In this document: positions 1-7,938 of the stretch, in pieces
Layout of the letters: every line of letters begins with the position of its first letter
Position numbering within the stretch: the first letter of the stretch is position 1
Notes under the pieces: generated by a model
Database searches by the model: none
Seen by the model: only the letters and a program-made list of their open reading frames with translations
Told to the model about the DNA's origin: nothing
Position numbers and translations under genes: made by a program
DNA from: an uncultured Haliea sp.
GTDB lineage: Bacteria; Pseudomonadota; Gammaproteobacteria; Pseudomonadales; Halieaceae
Length of the DNA stretch: 64,000 nucleotides
NCBI GenBank assembly: GCA_913061145.1
Contig: CAJXUQ010000006.1
Coordinates: 1 to 64,000 of the forward strand
Direction: 5' to 3'

Positions 1-52
1 TGATTACTTCTTCCTGAAGATCAAAGCCGCCTTCCCCGGAAATGCGCGATGA
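1..52 (+). CDS. Possible 3' end of a plus-strand gene cut by the window edge
   Basis: Read from base 2, the plus strand gives sixteen sense codons ending ...LKIKAAFPGNAR and a TGA at 50-52. The codons are G/C-ending as in neighbouring genes. Nothing else explains these bases, and they lie just beyond the amtB terminator, where a convergent gene would be expected. Too little is visible to name a family, so this is only a plausible gene tail. Confidence 0.3.
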   Translation, partial: DYFFLKIKAAFPGNAR

Positions 53-57
53 ACCAT

Positions 58-84
58 AAAAAAGGGGGCCCGAAGGCCCCCAAA
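58..84 (-). terminator. Rho-independent terminator of the glnK-amtB operon
   Basis: On the minus strand the sequence forms GGGGGCC-TTCG-GGCCCCC followed by six T residues. That is a perfect 7-bp G/C stem capped by the very stable UUCG tetraloop with a U-tract. It starts 37 bases after the amtB stop codon. The plus strand lacks a T-tract after the stem, so it should act on the amtB side only. Confidence 0.93.
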
Positions 85-118
85 CACGCATTGCATCAAT
101 GCGCCCGCAAGCTGTTGC

Positions 119-1390
119 TCACTTCTGTGCCACAAACTCCGGATAGGCTTCCATACCACATTCGGAGAGGTCGACACCTTCGTACTCTTCCTCTTCGCTG
201 ACACGCACACCCATGACCGCCTTGAGGATGGCCCAGGTGATCAGGCTGGCGCCGAAGACCCAGACAAAGATGACCAGGGTGCCCACGAGCTGACCCATGA
301 AGGTGGCATCGGGGTCAGACAGCAGGACCGCGAAGATACCCCAGATACCGACGACGCCGTGCACGGAGATGGCACCGACCGGATCGTCGATTTTCACTTT
401 GTCCATGGCAACGATGCTGAACACAACGATCACACCACCAATCGCACCGATGATCATCGCCAGCATCGGCGTGGGATCTGCGGGCTCAGCCGTAATCGCT
501 ACCAGGCCAGCCAGCGCACCGTTCAAGGCCATGGTCAGGTCGGCTTTACCGAAGATCAGGCGTGACAGCAGCAGAGCCGCAATCAGACCACCGGCAGCCG
601 CAGCGTTGGTGTTCAGGAACACGTTGGCCACTTCGTTGGCCACGGCAATGCCACCCAGCTTGAGCGTGGAGCCGCCGTTGAAGCCGAACCAGCCCATCCA
701 CAGGATGAAGGTGCCGAGGGTCGCCAGCGGCATGTTGGCGCCGGGGATAGCCTTGACCGAACCATCGGCTGCGTACTTGCCCTTACGGGGACCGAGCAGC
801 AGCACGCCTGCGAGTGCCGCAGCCGCACCCGCCAGGTGCACAATGCCAGACCCTGCGTAGTCGCTGTAGGACAGTTCACCGATAAACGGCACTGCCTTGC
901 CACCCCAGGTCCAGCCACCCTCGATGGGGTAGATGAAGCCGGTCATGACAACGGCAAAGGCCAGGAACGCCCACAGTTTCATGCGCTCGGCAACTGCACC
1001 GGACACAATCGACATGGCCGTGGCGACAAACACCACCTGGAAGAAGAAGTCAGATGCGCCGGAGTACACCGAGTCGCCACCGAAACCGGCTTCCGCGGAG
1101 TCCGCCAGCACCGCTGCCACCGCCGCATCATCCATCTGCGCCACGGTGGTCACACCGGACAGGAAGAAGCCGCCGTCGTACATGAACTGGTAACCGCAGA
1201 TCAGGTACATAGTGCAGGCGATGGCGTACAGGGCCACGTTCTTGGTCAGGATTTCTGTTGTGTTCTTGGCGCGCACGAGGCCCGCCTCCAACATCGCGAA
1301 GCCGGCCGCCATCCACATCACGAGGGCGCCGCACACCAGGAAATAAAAGGTGTCCATCGCGTACTGTAATTCAAATATCTGGTTTTCCAT
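119..1390 (-). CDS. amtB: Ammonium transporter AmtB
   Basis: Inner-membrane Amt/Rh/MEP channel that brings in ammonium when nitrogen is scarce. The 423-residue protein is nearly all membrane helices. It carries the Amt signature FAMLEAGLVRAKN near residues 33-45 and both pore histidines, in SGIVHLAG and AISVHGVVG. The ATG at 1390 is chosen over a GTG nine bases upstream because a GAGAG Shine-Dalgarno stretch sits eight bases before it. There is no cleavable signal peptide in front of the first helix, unlike some Amt proteins. It is the last gene of the porin-glnK-amtB unit, directly after its regulator glnK, and is followed by a strong terminator. GlnK is known to plug this channel when nitrogen becomes plentiful. 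Confidence 0.96.
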   Translation of the reverse strand: MENQIFELQYAMDTFYFLVCGALVMWMAAGFAMLEAGLVRAKNTTEILTKNVALYAIACTMYLICGYQFMYDGGFFLSGVTTVAQMDDAAVAAVLADSAEAGFGGDSVYSGASDFFFQVVFVATAMSIVSGAVAERMKLWAFLAFAVVMTGFIYPIEGGWTWGGKAVPFIGELSYSDYAGSGIVHLAGAAAALAGVLLLGPRKGKYAADGSVKAIPGANMPLATLGTFILWMGWFGFNGGSTLKLGGIAVANEVANVFLNTNAAAAGGLIAALLLSRLIFGKADLTMALNGALAGLVAITAEPADPTPMLAMIIGAIGGVIVVFSIVAMDKVKIDDPVGAISVHGVVGIWGIFAVLLSDPDATFMGQLVGTLVIFVWVFGASLITWAILKAVMGVRVSEEEEYEGVDLSECGMEAYPEFVAQK

Positions 1391-1422
1391 GGGAATCACT
1401 CTCGTAGTTAGTCTCGGTGGAT

Positions 1423-1776
<354 letters not shown>

Positions 1777-1783
1777 TCAGCAG

Positions 1784-1801
1784 GGCGCCCCGCGGGGCGC
1801 C
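1784..1801. repeat. GC-rich hairpin between the porin and glnK
   Basis: GGCGCCCC-GC-GGGGCGCC is a perfect 8-bp inverted repeat in the 62-base gap between the porin stop and the glnK start. No U-tract follows on either strand, so it is not a standard terminator. It could stabilise the upstream mRNA or partly block readthrough, letting porin and glnK-amtB levels differ. Confidence 0.7.
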
Positions 1802-1823
1802 GTAGGTTTCAGTCCCGAAACGC

Positions 1824-2498
1824 TTAGAGGCTCTTCGAGATGGAGAACACGATGCGATCATCCGCAGCGTCCACATCGTCAAGATCCGTTCCGATCAGGG
1901 CCAGCGCGAAGTCCAGGTCCATAGCGCTGTAACCGAAGGTCACGCCGTAATCCGTGTAGCTGTCGGCGCCTTCTTCCCAGTAGTCATCCTGATCGGTATC
2001 GGTGAAGCCGATGTTGAAGTCGACGGTGAGAACGTCGGTCAGGCTCAGCGAGTAGCCGGCGGAGTAGTACATGTACTCGGGGCCGCCATCACCAAACTCG
2101 TCTGAGTACACAAAGCCAACGCTGAAGTCGGCGTAGCTCAGGCCCAGCGCGTATTCGATGTAGTCGAGGGAAGACTCACCCTCGTAATCGAAGTAGAAGA
2201 AGCCCACGTCGTAGCCGAAGCCACCGTCGGTTTCACCGGCGTAGCCGAAGTAATAATCCATTTCGGTAGTAGCACCACCGAAGGCGACGTTGGAGGCCCA
2301 GATGCCGGCGTACAGACCGGAATCACCCGACCAGTCGAAGCCGCCCTGGATGGCACCTTTCTCGTCGGTCTGCGAGATACCGCGGAATACGTAATCCGTG
2401 GCGAGGGTCACGTTGCCGCTGATCTCTGCCTGGGCAGAAACAGCGCCTGCGAACAGGACAGCGGCGATAGAAGCGGGAAGCAGTTTTTTGTGCAGCAT
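1824..2498 (-). CDS. TorF-family (Gcw_chp) putative outer-membrane porin
   Basis: A 224-residue exported beta-barrel-type protein. Residues 1-24 are a signal peptide ending VSAQA. The mature start EISGNVTLATDYVFRGISQT is the hallmark of the TIGR02001/TorF putative porin family, and alternating hydrophobic and acidic strands run to a C-terminal ISKSL. An AAGGAG ribosome site precedes the ATG. It is first in the operon with glnK and amtB and lies behind the sigma-54 promoter, so it is probably made under nitrogen limitation and may admit small nitrogen compounds through the outer membrane. Family membership is clear; the substrate is not known. Confidence 0.88.
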   Translation of the reverse strand: MLHKKLLPASIAAVLFAGAVSAQAEISGNVTLATDYVFRGISQTDEKGAIQGGFDWSGDSGLYAGIWASNVAFGGATTEMDYYFGYAGETDGGFGYDVGFFYFDYEGESSLDYIEYALGLSYADFSVGFVYSDEFGDGGPEYMYYSAGYSLSLTDVLTVDFNIGFTDTDQDDYWEEGADSYTDYGVTFGYSAMDLDFALALIGTDLDDVDAADDRIVFSISKSL

Positions 2499-2589
2499 GT
2501 GTCATTCTCCTTGGTTTGGCAGTCAAAAAAATGTGTGCCGGGCACGGAACTTTTTTGCTCTGCATAATTCGCGTTTGCACTCTGGGCTT

Positions 2590-2605
2590 TGCAGGTGCTG
2601 TGCCA
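2590..2605 (-). promoter_or_regulatory. Sigma-54 (-24/-12) promoter of the porin-glnK-amtB operon
   Basis: The minus strand reads TGGCAC-AGCAC-CTGCA. This matches the RpoN consensus TGGCAC-N5-TTGCA with one change and the required 12-base GG-to-GC spacing. Transcription would start near 2578, about 80 bases before the porin ATG. RpoN-driven glnK-amtB is well known in proteobacteria, and an NtrC-like site lies about 140 bases upstream. Confidence 0.85.
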
Positions 2606-2712
2606 ACCAAGGAAAAAATCATTATTTACAAATAGTTAAGAGATTTTAGTGCTCACTACACGCGATTTCTGCGAGGGGTCAACGGCAGCCACACGCACCA
2701 TTAGTGAGCACC

Positions 2713-2732
2713 GCACTCTATTGGTGCACCAA
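2713..2732. promoter_or_regulatory. NtrC-type enhancer site
   Basis: GCACT-CTATT-GGTGC at 2713-2727 fits the NtrC half-site rule GCACC-N5-GGTGC with one mismatch, and it overlaps the perfect 12-bp palindrome TTGGTGCACCAA at 2721-2732. A weaker copy, GCACC-ATTAG-TGAGC, is at 2695-2709. The distance to the sigma-54 start, about 135-150 bases, is typical for an enhancer. It also sits just upstream of ubiK but should act on the nitrogen operon. Confidence 0.7.
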
Positions 2733-2803
2733 GATGATCTGTGCGCCGTTTTGCAATTCCTCTACACTTCGGCCTGTTCTGTCTGGCAGAGGAAACACGC
2801 ATT

Positions 2804-3064
2804 ATGGCCCTGAAGCCACCGCCGATCAGTGAAGTACTGCAGCAGATGTCGGCCCTGGTCGGCAGCCCGGGCCTGCGCGCGGAAGTCGACAGGGGCGCGC
2901 GCGCCCTGGCGCAGTCCGCACTGGGCAAACTGGACGTGGTCAGCCGCGAGGAGTTCGACGCGCAGGCCGCAATACTGGCCCGCACCCGGGCCAGGGTCGC
3001 CGAGCTGGAAGCTGAGCTGGAGGCCCTGACGCGAGAGTTCGAGTCGCTGAAACCTCAAACCTGA
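2804..3064 (+). CDS. ubiK: Ubiquinone biosynthesis accessory factor UbiK
   Basis: An 86-residue protein of the BMFP/YqiC family. UbiK binds UbiJ and lipid and helps late ubiquinone synthesis in aerobic proteobacteria. The N-terminal half is amphipathic (PISEVLQQMSALVGSPG). The C-terminal half is a heptad-type coiled coil (ARVAELEAELEALTREFESL), typical of the family. The ATG at 2804 is preferred over an in-frame ATG at 2741 because AGAGGA lies before it and the family starts there. It sits between the nitrogen operon and comM, an arrangement common in gammaproteobacteria. Confidence 0.9.
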   Translation: MALKPPPISEVLQQMSALVGSPGLRAEVDRGARALAQSALGKLDVVSREEFDAQAAILARTRARVAELEAELEALTREFESLKPQT

Positions 3065-3106
3065 CCTGTCCACTGAGTGGAGAGGCTCTGTGCTCAAGGA
3101 TGAGCC

Positions 3107-4609
3107 ATGGAACTGTCTGTTGTTTACAGCCGCGCTGCAGTAGGCATTGAAGCCCCCCTGGTTCAGGTGGAAACCCACCTGGGCAACGGGCTGCCGGCTT
3201 TCCAGATTGTCGGATTGCCGGAAACCGCTGTCCGGGAGAGCCGCGACCGGGTGCGCTGTGCACTGCAACAAGCCCATTTCGAGTTTCCGGATCGCCGTAT
3301 TACCGTGAACCTTGCGCCGGCTGACCTGCCCAAGGAGGGTGGGCGCTTTGACCTGCCCATCGCGCTGGGCATTCTTGTCGCCTCCGGGCAGCTGCCAGCG
3401 GCTGCTCTGACCGCCCACGAATTTGTTGGCGAGCTGGCCCTGACCGGTGCCGTGCGCCCGGTGCCGGGCATCATCCCCGCTGCGCTTGCCTGCAGCGCGG
3501 CAGGTCGCGCCCTGGTAACCCCGGCGGCGAGTGCTGCGCTGGCCGCCGCCGTCCCCGGGAGTCGTATCATCGCCACAGAGGACCTGCTCACACTGTGTGC
3601 CCACCTCAACGGCCGCCACAGACTGTCAGTACAGGAACACCAGCCACAGCCGCAACCCGCCATGTCCTACCCCGACCTGGCGGACGTTGCCGGGCAGGCG
3701 CTGGCGCGGCGCGCGCTCGAAATTGCCGCCTCTGGCAATCACAACCTGCTCCTGGTGGGGCCACCTGGTACGGGAAAAACGCTGCTGGCGAGCCGTTTAC
3801 CCGGCCTCCTGCCTCCGCCGGACACGCAGGAGGCCCTAACCTGCGCGGCCCTGCACAGCTTTCACGACAGCACCAGCTTGGAGCACCTCTGGCGGCGGCC
3901 CTTTCGCCACCCGCACCACAGTGCCAGCGCCGCGGCACTCATTGGCGGCGGCGCGCGGCCACGGCCGGGCGAGGCCAGCCTTGCCCATGGCGGTGTTCTG
4001 TTTCTCGACGAACTGCCGGAATTCAGCCGTCAGGCGCTGGAAATGCTGCGCGAGCCCCTGGAGGCCGGCGCCGTCACGCTGTCCCGCGCTGCACACAAAT
4101 TCACCTATCCCGCCCGGTTTCAACTGATCGGGGCAATGAACCCCTGCCCCTGCGGCTACTATGGCGACCCCGAGCACAGCTGCCGCTGCACCAGCGAGCA
4201 CATCCAGCGCTACCGGCACCGACTGTCAGGTCCACTGCTCGACCGTATCGATCTGCATGTCAGCATGCAACGACTGCCGGCGCGCCTACTGCTGGAAACA
4301 CAAGCGAAAGGGGAATCGTCAGCCGCCGTGCGGGAACGTGTGCTGGCGGCCCGACAACGGCAGCAGGCACGTCAGGGGTGCAACAACGCCGCGCTGTCGG
4401 CACAGGCCCTGGCCACACAGTGCGTGATGCGGCCCGCAGCACGCCAACAGCTCGAGCAAGCGGCCGATGCGCTGCAGCTTTCGGGGCGAGGCCTGCACCG
4501 CAGCCTGCGCGTGGCGCAGACACTGGCGGATATGGAGGGTGCCGACTGTATCGACCTGCAGCACGTCACCGAGGCACTGGCGTTCAGGCAGGCAACAGGT
4601 CCGGTCTGA
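3107..4609 (+). CDS. comM: ComM/YifB-type AAA+ ATPase (Mg-chelatase-like)
   Basis: A 500-residue hexameric helicase-type ATPase; ComM drives branch migration of incoming DNA in natural transformation. The N-terminal Lon/S5-like domain is residues 1-165 (start MELSVVYSRAAVGIEAP, with FQIVGLPETAVRESRDRVR). The AAA core has Walker A GPPGTGKT near residue 218 and Walker B VLFLDELPEF near 299. The cysteine cluster GAMNPCPCGYYGD and a C-terminal Mg-chelatase helical lid follow. It is full length and follows ubiK by 42 bases, possibly on the same transcript. No competence genes are nearby, so a role in transformation rests on family knowledge. Confidence 0.93.
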   Translation: MELSVVYSRAAVGIEAPLVQVETHLGNGLPAFQIVGLPETAVRESRDRVRCALQQAHFEFPDRRITVNLAPADLPKEGGRFDLPIALGILVASGQLPAAALTAHEFVGELALTGAVRPVPGIIPAALACSAAGRALVTPAASAALAAAVPGSRIIATEDLLTLCAHLNGRHRLSVQEHQPQPQPAMSYPDLADVAGQALARRALEIAASGNHNLLLVGPPGTGKTLLASRLPGLLPPPDTQEALTCAALHSFHDSTSLEHLWRRPFRHPHHSASAAALIGGGARPRPGEASLAHGGVLFLDELPEFSRQALEMLREPLEAGAVTLSRAAHKFTYPARFQLIGAMNPCPCGYYGDPEHSCRCTSEHIQRYRHRLSGPLLDRIDLHVSMQRLPARLLLETQAKGESSAAVRERVLAARQRQQARQGCNNAALSAQALATQCVMRPAARQQLEQAADALQLSGRGLHRSLRVAQTLADMEGADCIDLQHVTEALAFRQATGPV

Positions 4610-4622
4610 CACCACGGCGGCG

Positions 4623-5051
4623 TCAGCCTTCGCTGATAGGTTCCATCTCATCCCAGATCGGGGCAAACATGATGCGCAGCAGCTCTTCGTCCGCATACAC
4701 CCGCTCGCCAGTGAGCGCGTAGCTGCCATACGTGAGGATGCCGAGAATGCGAAAGGGTTTCTCTCGCCCGTCGGGGAAGCGGTAGCGTACGGTGTACTCA
4801 ATGGCCACACCGGTTGCACCGGGCCACTCGCCGTGCAGAACCATGCTGTCCTGGTCAAAACAGGGCGCAACGTTATCGAAGAAATGCCGATAGTAGCGCT
4901 CGGCCGCAGCCATGCCGCGCATGCGCAGTCCCACTGGAAAAAGCTCATAGACTGGATCGGCCTCCAGCGTCGCCAATGTGGCCGCGTAATCCCGCACCTC
5001 TTCCGCCGCCACGTGCTGATAGGCGATCTTCCGCAGTTCTTCAGTATTCAT
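4623..5051 (-). CDS. NTF2-like/SnoaL-like protein
   Basis: A 142-residue cone-fold protein of the NTF2/SnoaL superfamily. It has an N-terminal helix MNTEELRKIAYQHVAAEEVR, a GMAAAERYYRHFF helix, and paired strands ending YADEELLRIMFAPIWDEME. Relatives are isomerases, dehydratases or small-ligand binders. The ATG at 5051 lies 25 bases after the stop of the upstream aldehyde dehydrogenase gene on the same strand, with GAGG before it, so the two are probably cotranscribed. A 30-codon upstream extension in this frame overlaps the dehydrogenase gene and is rejected. The substrate is unknown; from context it may act on an intermediate of the catabolic block. Confidence 0.72.
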   Translation of the reverse strand: MNTEELRKIAYQHVAAEEVRDYAATLATLEADPVYELFPVGLRMRGMAAAERYYRHFFDNVAPCFDQDSMVLHGEWPGATGVAIEYTVRYRFPDGREKPFRILGILTYGSYALTGERVYADEELLRIMFAPIWDEMEPISEG

Positions 5052-5076
5052 TATCCGAACCTCGTTGACGCGACAA

Positions 5077-6768
5077 TCAGGCAGACGCCGGTGCCACACC
5101 CATGAATTTACTCTGCACAATACGGAAGCGGTTGCTGACAAACGCCAGATCCGCGAGGCAGGCGTTGCCTGCCGGGTTCAGGCCGGTGACATGAAAGTCT
5201 GAGTAGGCGGCGGCAAAATTGATCGGCATGCCGGTGAGGTTGCAGGCCACGGAGGCGCCCGCGGCGTGATAGGCGTCCACCGCCTCGTCGAGGAATGCCG
5301 GGTCCGTCGAGTACACGTGGGAGGTGATCGCACCACAGTCGCGGGCATTGCCGGTGGCATCCTGCAGGCAGGCGTGCGCATCGGCATTGGCAATGATGAA
5401 CGACACCGGCCCGAACACCTCTTCCCGATACCAGTCACGATCCGCCTCGGTGGCAGCAATCACCAGCGGCGTCGCCGTACGTGCGGCCGGGTACCCCGGA
5501 TTTGCATAGGGCGCCGAGTCGCGCAGAATGCGCTGCTGCGCTTTGGCCAGCCCGCGATAGCGATCGACATTGGCTTGCACCGCCGGGTCAAACAACGTGC
5601 CACAGAGCGTCGCTGCAGCGCGCGGGTCGGCCAACCAGCCGTCCACCGCATCACAGATTGCAGCGGCAGCCTCGGCGTGTGGTATGCGGTGACCGGCCAC
5701 GCGCACCCCCGTGGCCGGTATATGAATATTCTGCACGCTGGTGCACATCTGGGCCGAGGCCTGGCAGAGGGAGTGGGCGATGGCCCGCGCCGTTGCCGCC
5801 AGGTCATCGGTAGACTCCAGCACCACCGAATTGCAGCCCGCGGTTTCCGTGTATACCTGCTTCCCCGGGCAGTTCTGCTCCAGCCAGCTGCCGAAACGCG
5901 GACTGCCGGTGAAGTCGATGATGGCGGTGTCCGGATGCTGGATCAGCGGCAGGGTGGCGGGTTCGGCGCGTGTATCCGCCGCCAGCGTCACCAGATTGGG
6001 ATCGAAACCCGCCTCTGCCAGCACCTCGCGGCAGACACGTGCCACCATGGCGACCGGCAGCGTTGCCGCCGGGTGAGGCTTCAGCACCACCGGGTTGCCC
6101 GTGGCCAGGGACGCGCACAGGGCCGGGTAGGTATTCCACAGCGGAAACGTGGCGCAACAGATCACCACACCCACACCGCGGGGCACCAGGCGGTAGCGTT
6201 TACTGAGGCTGGCGACACCGTCACGCCCAAACTGTCGCTCCCAGTGGGCAGTGGCCGGCACATCCCGCATGGCTTTGTGAGCGTAAGCCAAAGCCTCCAG
6301 ACCTCGGTCCAGCGCGTTGGCGCCGCTGCCAGCAAACGCCATGACATAGGACTGACCTGAGGTGTGCATGGTGGCATGCGCATTCTCAAACAGCTGTTCG
6401 CCGCAGCGCTGCAAAATTTCCAGGCACACGCCCACACGCGCCTCAGGCGTCGCTGCCGCCCAGGCGGGGCGCGCGGCGTTGATCGCGGGAAACAGCGCGG
6501 CAGGGTCCACTCTGGGATAACGCACGCCCAGCGGCTCGCCGGTATAGGGAGACACTTCCTCGCCCACCCGGCCCGCCTCAGCCGGCTGTGACAGGGGGAA
6601 ATCCTGGCCCAGCAGGGCCTCGAAACGCGCCTGGCCGGCGGCAGGCTTTTCCTCTCCGTGGATCTTGCTGCTGGGATTTTCCGGCCAGCCACTCCAGGCA
6701 TAGCGGTGGGCGCAGGCATCCAGCGCCTTGGTCAGCAGATCCTGGTGTTTGGCGAACAGGGCACTCAT
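5077..6768 (-). CDS. PaaN-type aldehyde dehydrogenase
   Basis: A 563-residue NAD(P)-dependent aldehyde dehydrogenase most like the PaaN_2 group named for phenylacetate gene clusters. Visible features are a long N-terminal extension, the cofactor segment VGVVICCATFPLWNTYPAL, FTGSPRFGSWLEQN, the conserved TETAGCNSVVLE, and the catalytic-cysteine segment SAQMCTSVQNIH. The ATG at 6768 has a GGGAG ribosome site; an extra 22-residue N-terminal extension in frame lacks one. No other paa genes are present, so it probably oxidises a different aldehyde here, plausibly the cleavage product of the nearby carotenoid-oxygenase-family enzyme. That last step is inference. Confidence 0.75.
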   Translation of the reverse strand: MSALFAKHQDLLTKALDACAHRYAWSGWPENPSSKIHGEEKPAAGQARFEALLGQDFPLSQPAEAGRVGEEVSPYTGEPLGVRYPRVDPAALFPAINAARPAWAAATPEARVGVCLEILQRCGEQLFENAHATMHTSGQSYVMAFAGSGANALDRGLEALAYAHKAMRDVPATAHWERQFGRDGVASLSKRYRLVPRGVGVVICCATFPLWNTYPALCASLATGNPVVLKPHPAATLPVAMVARVCREVLAEAGFDPNLVTLAADTRAEPATLPLIQHPDTAIIDFTGSPRFGSWLEQNCPGKQVYTETAGCNSVVLESTDDLAATARAIAHSLCQASAQMCTSVQNIHIPATGVRVAGHRIPHAEAAAAICDAVDGWLADPRAAATLCGTLFDPAVQANVDRYRGLAKAQQRILRDSAPYANPGYPAARTATPLVIAATEADRDWYREEVFGPVSFIIANADAHACLQDATGNARDCGAITSHVYSTDPAFLDEAVDAYHAAGASVACNLTGMPINFAAAYSDFHVTGLNPAGNACLADLAFVSNRFRIVQSKFMGVAPASA

Positions 6769-6842
6769 CGGGCTCTCCCTAGGCAGTGACAGTATGAACC
6801 GGGCACACTGCCACAACGAGGTCTGTTTATGCAAGCAAATGC

Positions 6843-7784
6843 CTAGGCTGGCTCCCCTGGCCCTATGGTGAAATCCACATGGTGCGCACTCAGTTCTTCT
6901 CCGCAGTGGTTGCAGACCACCTCACCGCGCAGATTCTCGCCACAGAGCGTATGCGTGAGACACATAGGCCGCCCCGCCCCGTTCGGGTCACACCAGCGGT
7001 CTCCCCACTGCAGCAAGGTCAGGAAATAGGGAAACAGGTCCCACCCCATGGCGGTGAGCTCGTAGCCGTGGCGCAGGGGCCGCTGCTGGTAGGGTCGCGT
7101 GACAAATACGCCCCGCTGCACAAGAAAGCGCATGCGGTCGGACAGAATGTTGGTCGCCACCGGCAATTCCTGGTGGAATTCATCGAAACGCTGCAAGCCA
7201 TGGAAAGCGAGGGCAATGACATTCGCCGTCCAGCGGTCACCGACCAGGTCGATCAGGTTGCGGTACACGCTGTGTTCGCCGGGGACATCGCTCGCCGACA
7301 GGGAAGAGCGCCGGCGTACTTTCTTGTCACGCACATCGCGCGTGGCACCGGGACCCGGGTGGTAGGTGACATCACGGCCGTGTACGTCCTTCCGACAGGT
7401 GCTGCAGCGCAGGCGCGGCTGTACGGCATTGCCGCAGGTGCGGTGACGCAGATGCACCCGACCCGCCTCCGGCGGGGGAAAATACCGCTCCTCCCACGCC
7501 ACCGCCATCAGCGACATCTGATACATGTCGACGGACTTGCGCGTGAGGTGGTAAACGGGGTGACGGGAACCGCCGCTGGCGACCCGCTTGCGCAGGCAAT
7601 CCTGCGCCTGCAGCCACTTCAGACGATTGGACAACACACCACGGGAAACCCCCGTCGCTTCCAGCATCCCACTGAAGGTGTTTATACCCCAGAAGACCTC
7701 CTGAATGATCAGCAGGCACCACTTGTCCCCGATCTGGTCGAGGGCCCGATTGATTGAGCTGGCTCGGGTTCTTAATTTGTCCAT
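6843..7784 (-). CDS. Tandem-duplicated HxlR-family transcriptional regulator
   Basis: A 313-residue DNA-binding protein made of two copies of one module. Copy 1 (about 11-150) and copy 2 (about 171-312) each have a winged HxlR helix-turn-helix (IGDKWCLLIIQEVF...VLSNRLKWL; VGDRWTANVIALAF...ILSDRMRFL), an aromatic linker (AWEERYF; QWGDRWC), a four-cysteine zinc-ribbon-like part (CGNAV...CSTC; CLTHTLC...CNHC) and a tail (VTYHPGPG; VDFTIGPG). Ordinary HxlR proteins are about 110-150 residues and dimerise, so this looks like a single-chain dimer. It lies between the TonB receptor and paaN-like genes and is the likely local regulator. Confidence 0.85.
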   Translation of the reverse strand: MDKLRTRASSINRALDQIGDKWCLLIIQEVFWGINTFSGMLEATGVSRGVLSNRLKWLQAQDCLRKRVASGGSRHPVYHLTRKSVDMYQMSLMAVAWEERYFPPPEAGRVHLRHRTCGNAVQPRLRCSTCRKDVHGRDVTYHPGPGATRDVRDKKVRRRSSLSASDVPGEHSVYRNLIDLVGDRWTANVIALAFHGLQRFDEFHQELPVATNILSDRMRFLVQRGVFVTRPYQQRPLRHGYELTAMGWDLFPYFLTLLQWGDRWCDPNGAGRPMCLTHTLCGENLRGEVVCNHCGEELSAHHVDFTIGPGEPA

Positions 7785-7938
7785 ACAAGGACACGAGTGG
7801 TTTGGGCGGTAACAGGCGGCGGCTTCATGAGGGCATCATAGGTGAAAGCGACGCGAGCCTCTACTCGCGTCAACAACAAGGACTGACCGTGCATGCGTCG
7901 GGCGGGCCGCGGAATGCAGTGCCGCGGCCGCGCCGCGG

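Noticed and set aside
2762-3619. Minus-strand frame over ubiK and comM
   Set aside because: Low-complexity glutamine/glycine composition; both plus-strand genes are full length with clear motifs.
5077-6768. A phenylacetate (paa) degradation operon
   Set aside because: Only the PaaN-type dehydrogenase is present; no paaA-K ligase, epoxidase or hydrolase genes are near.
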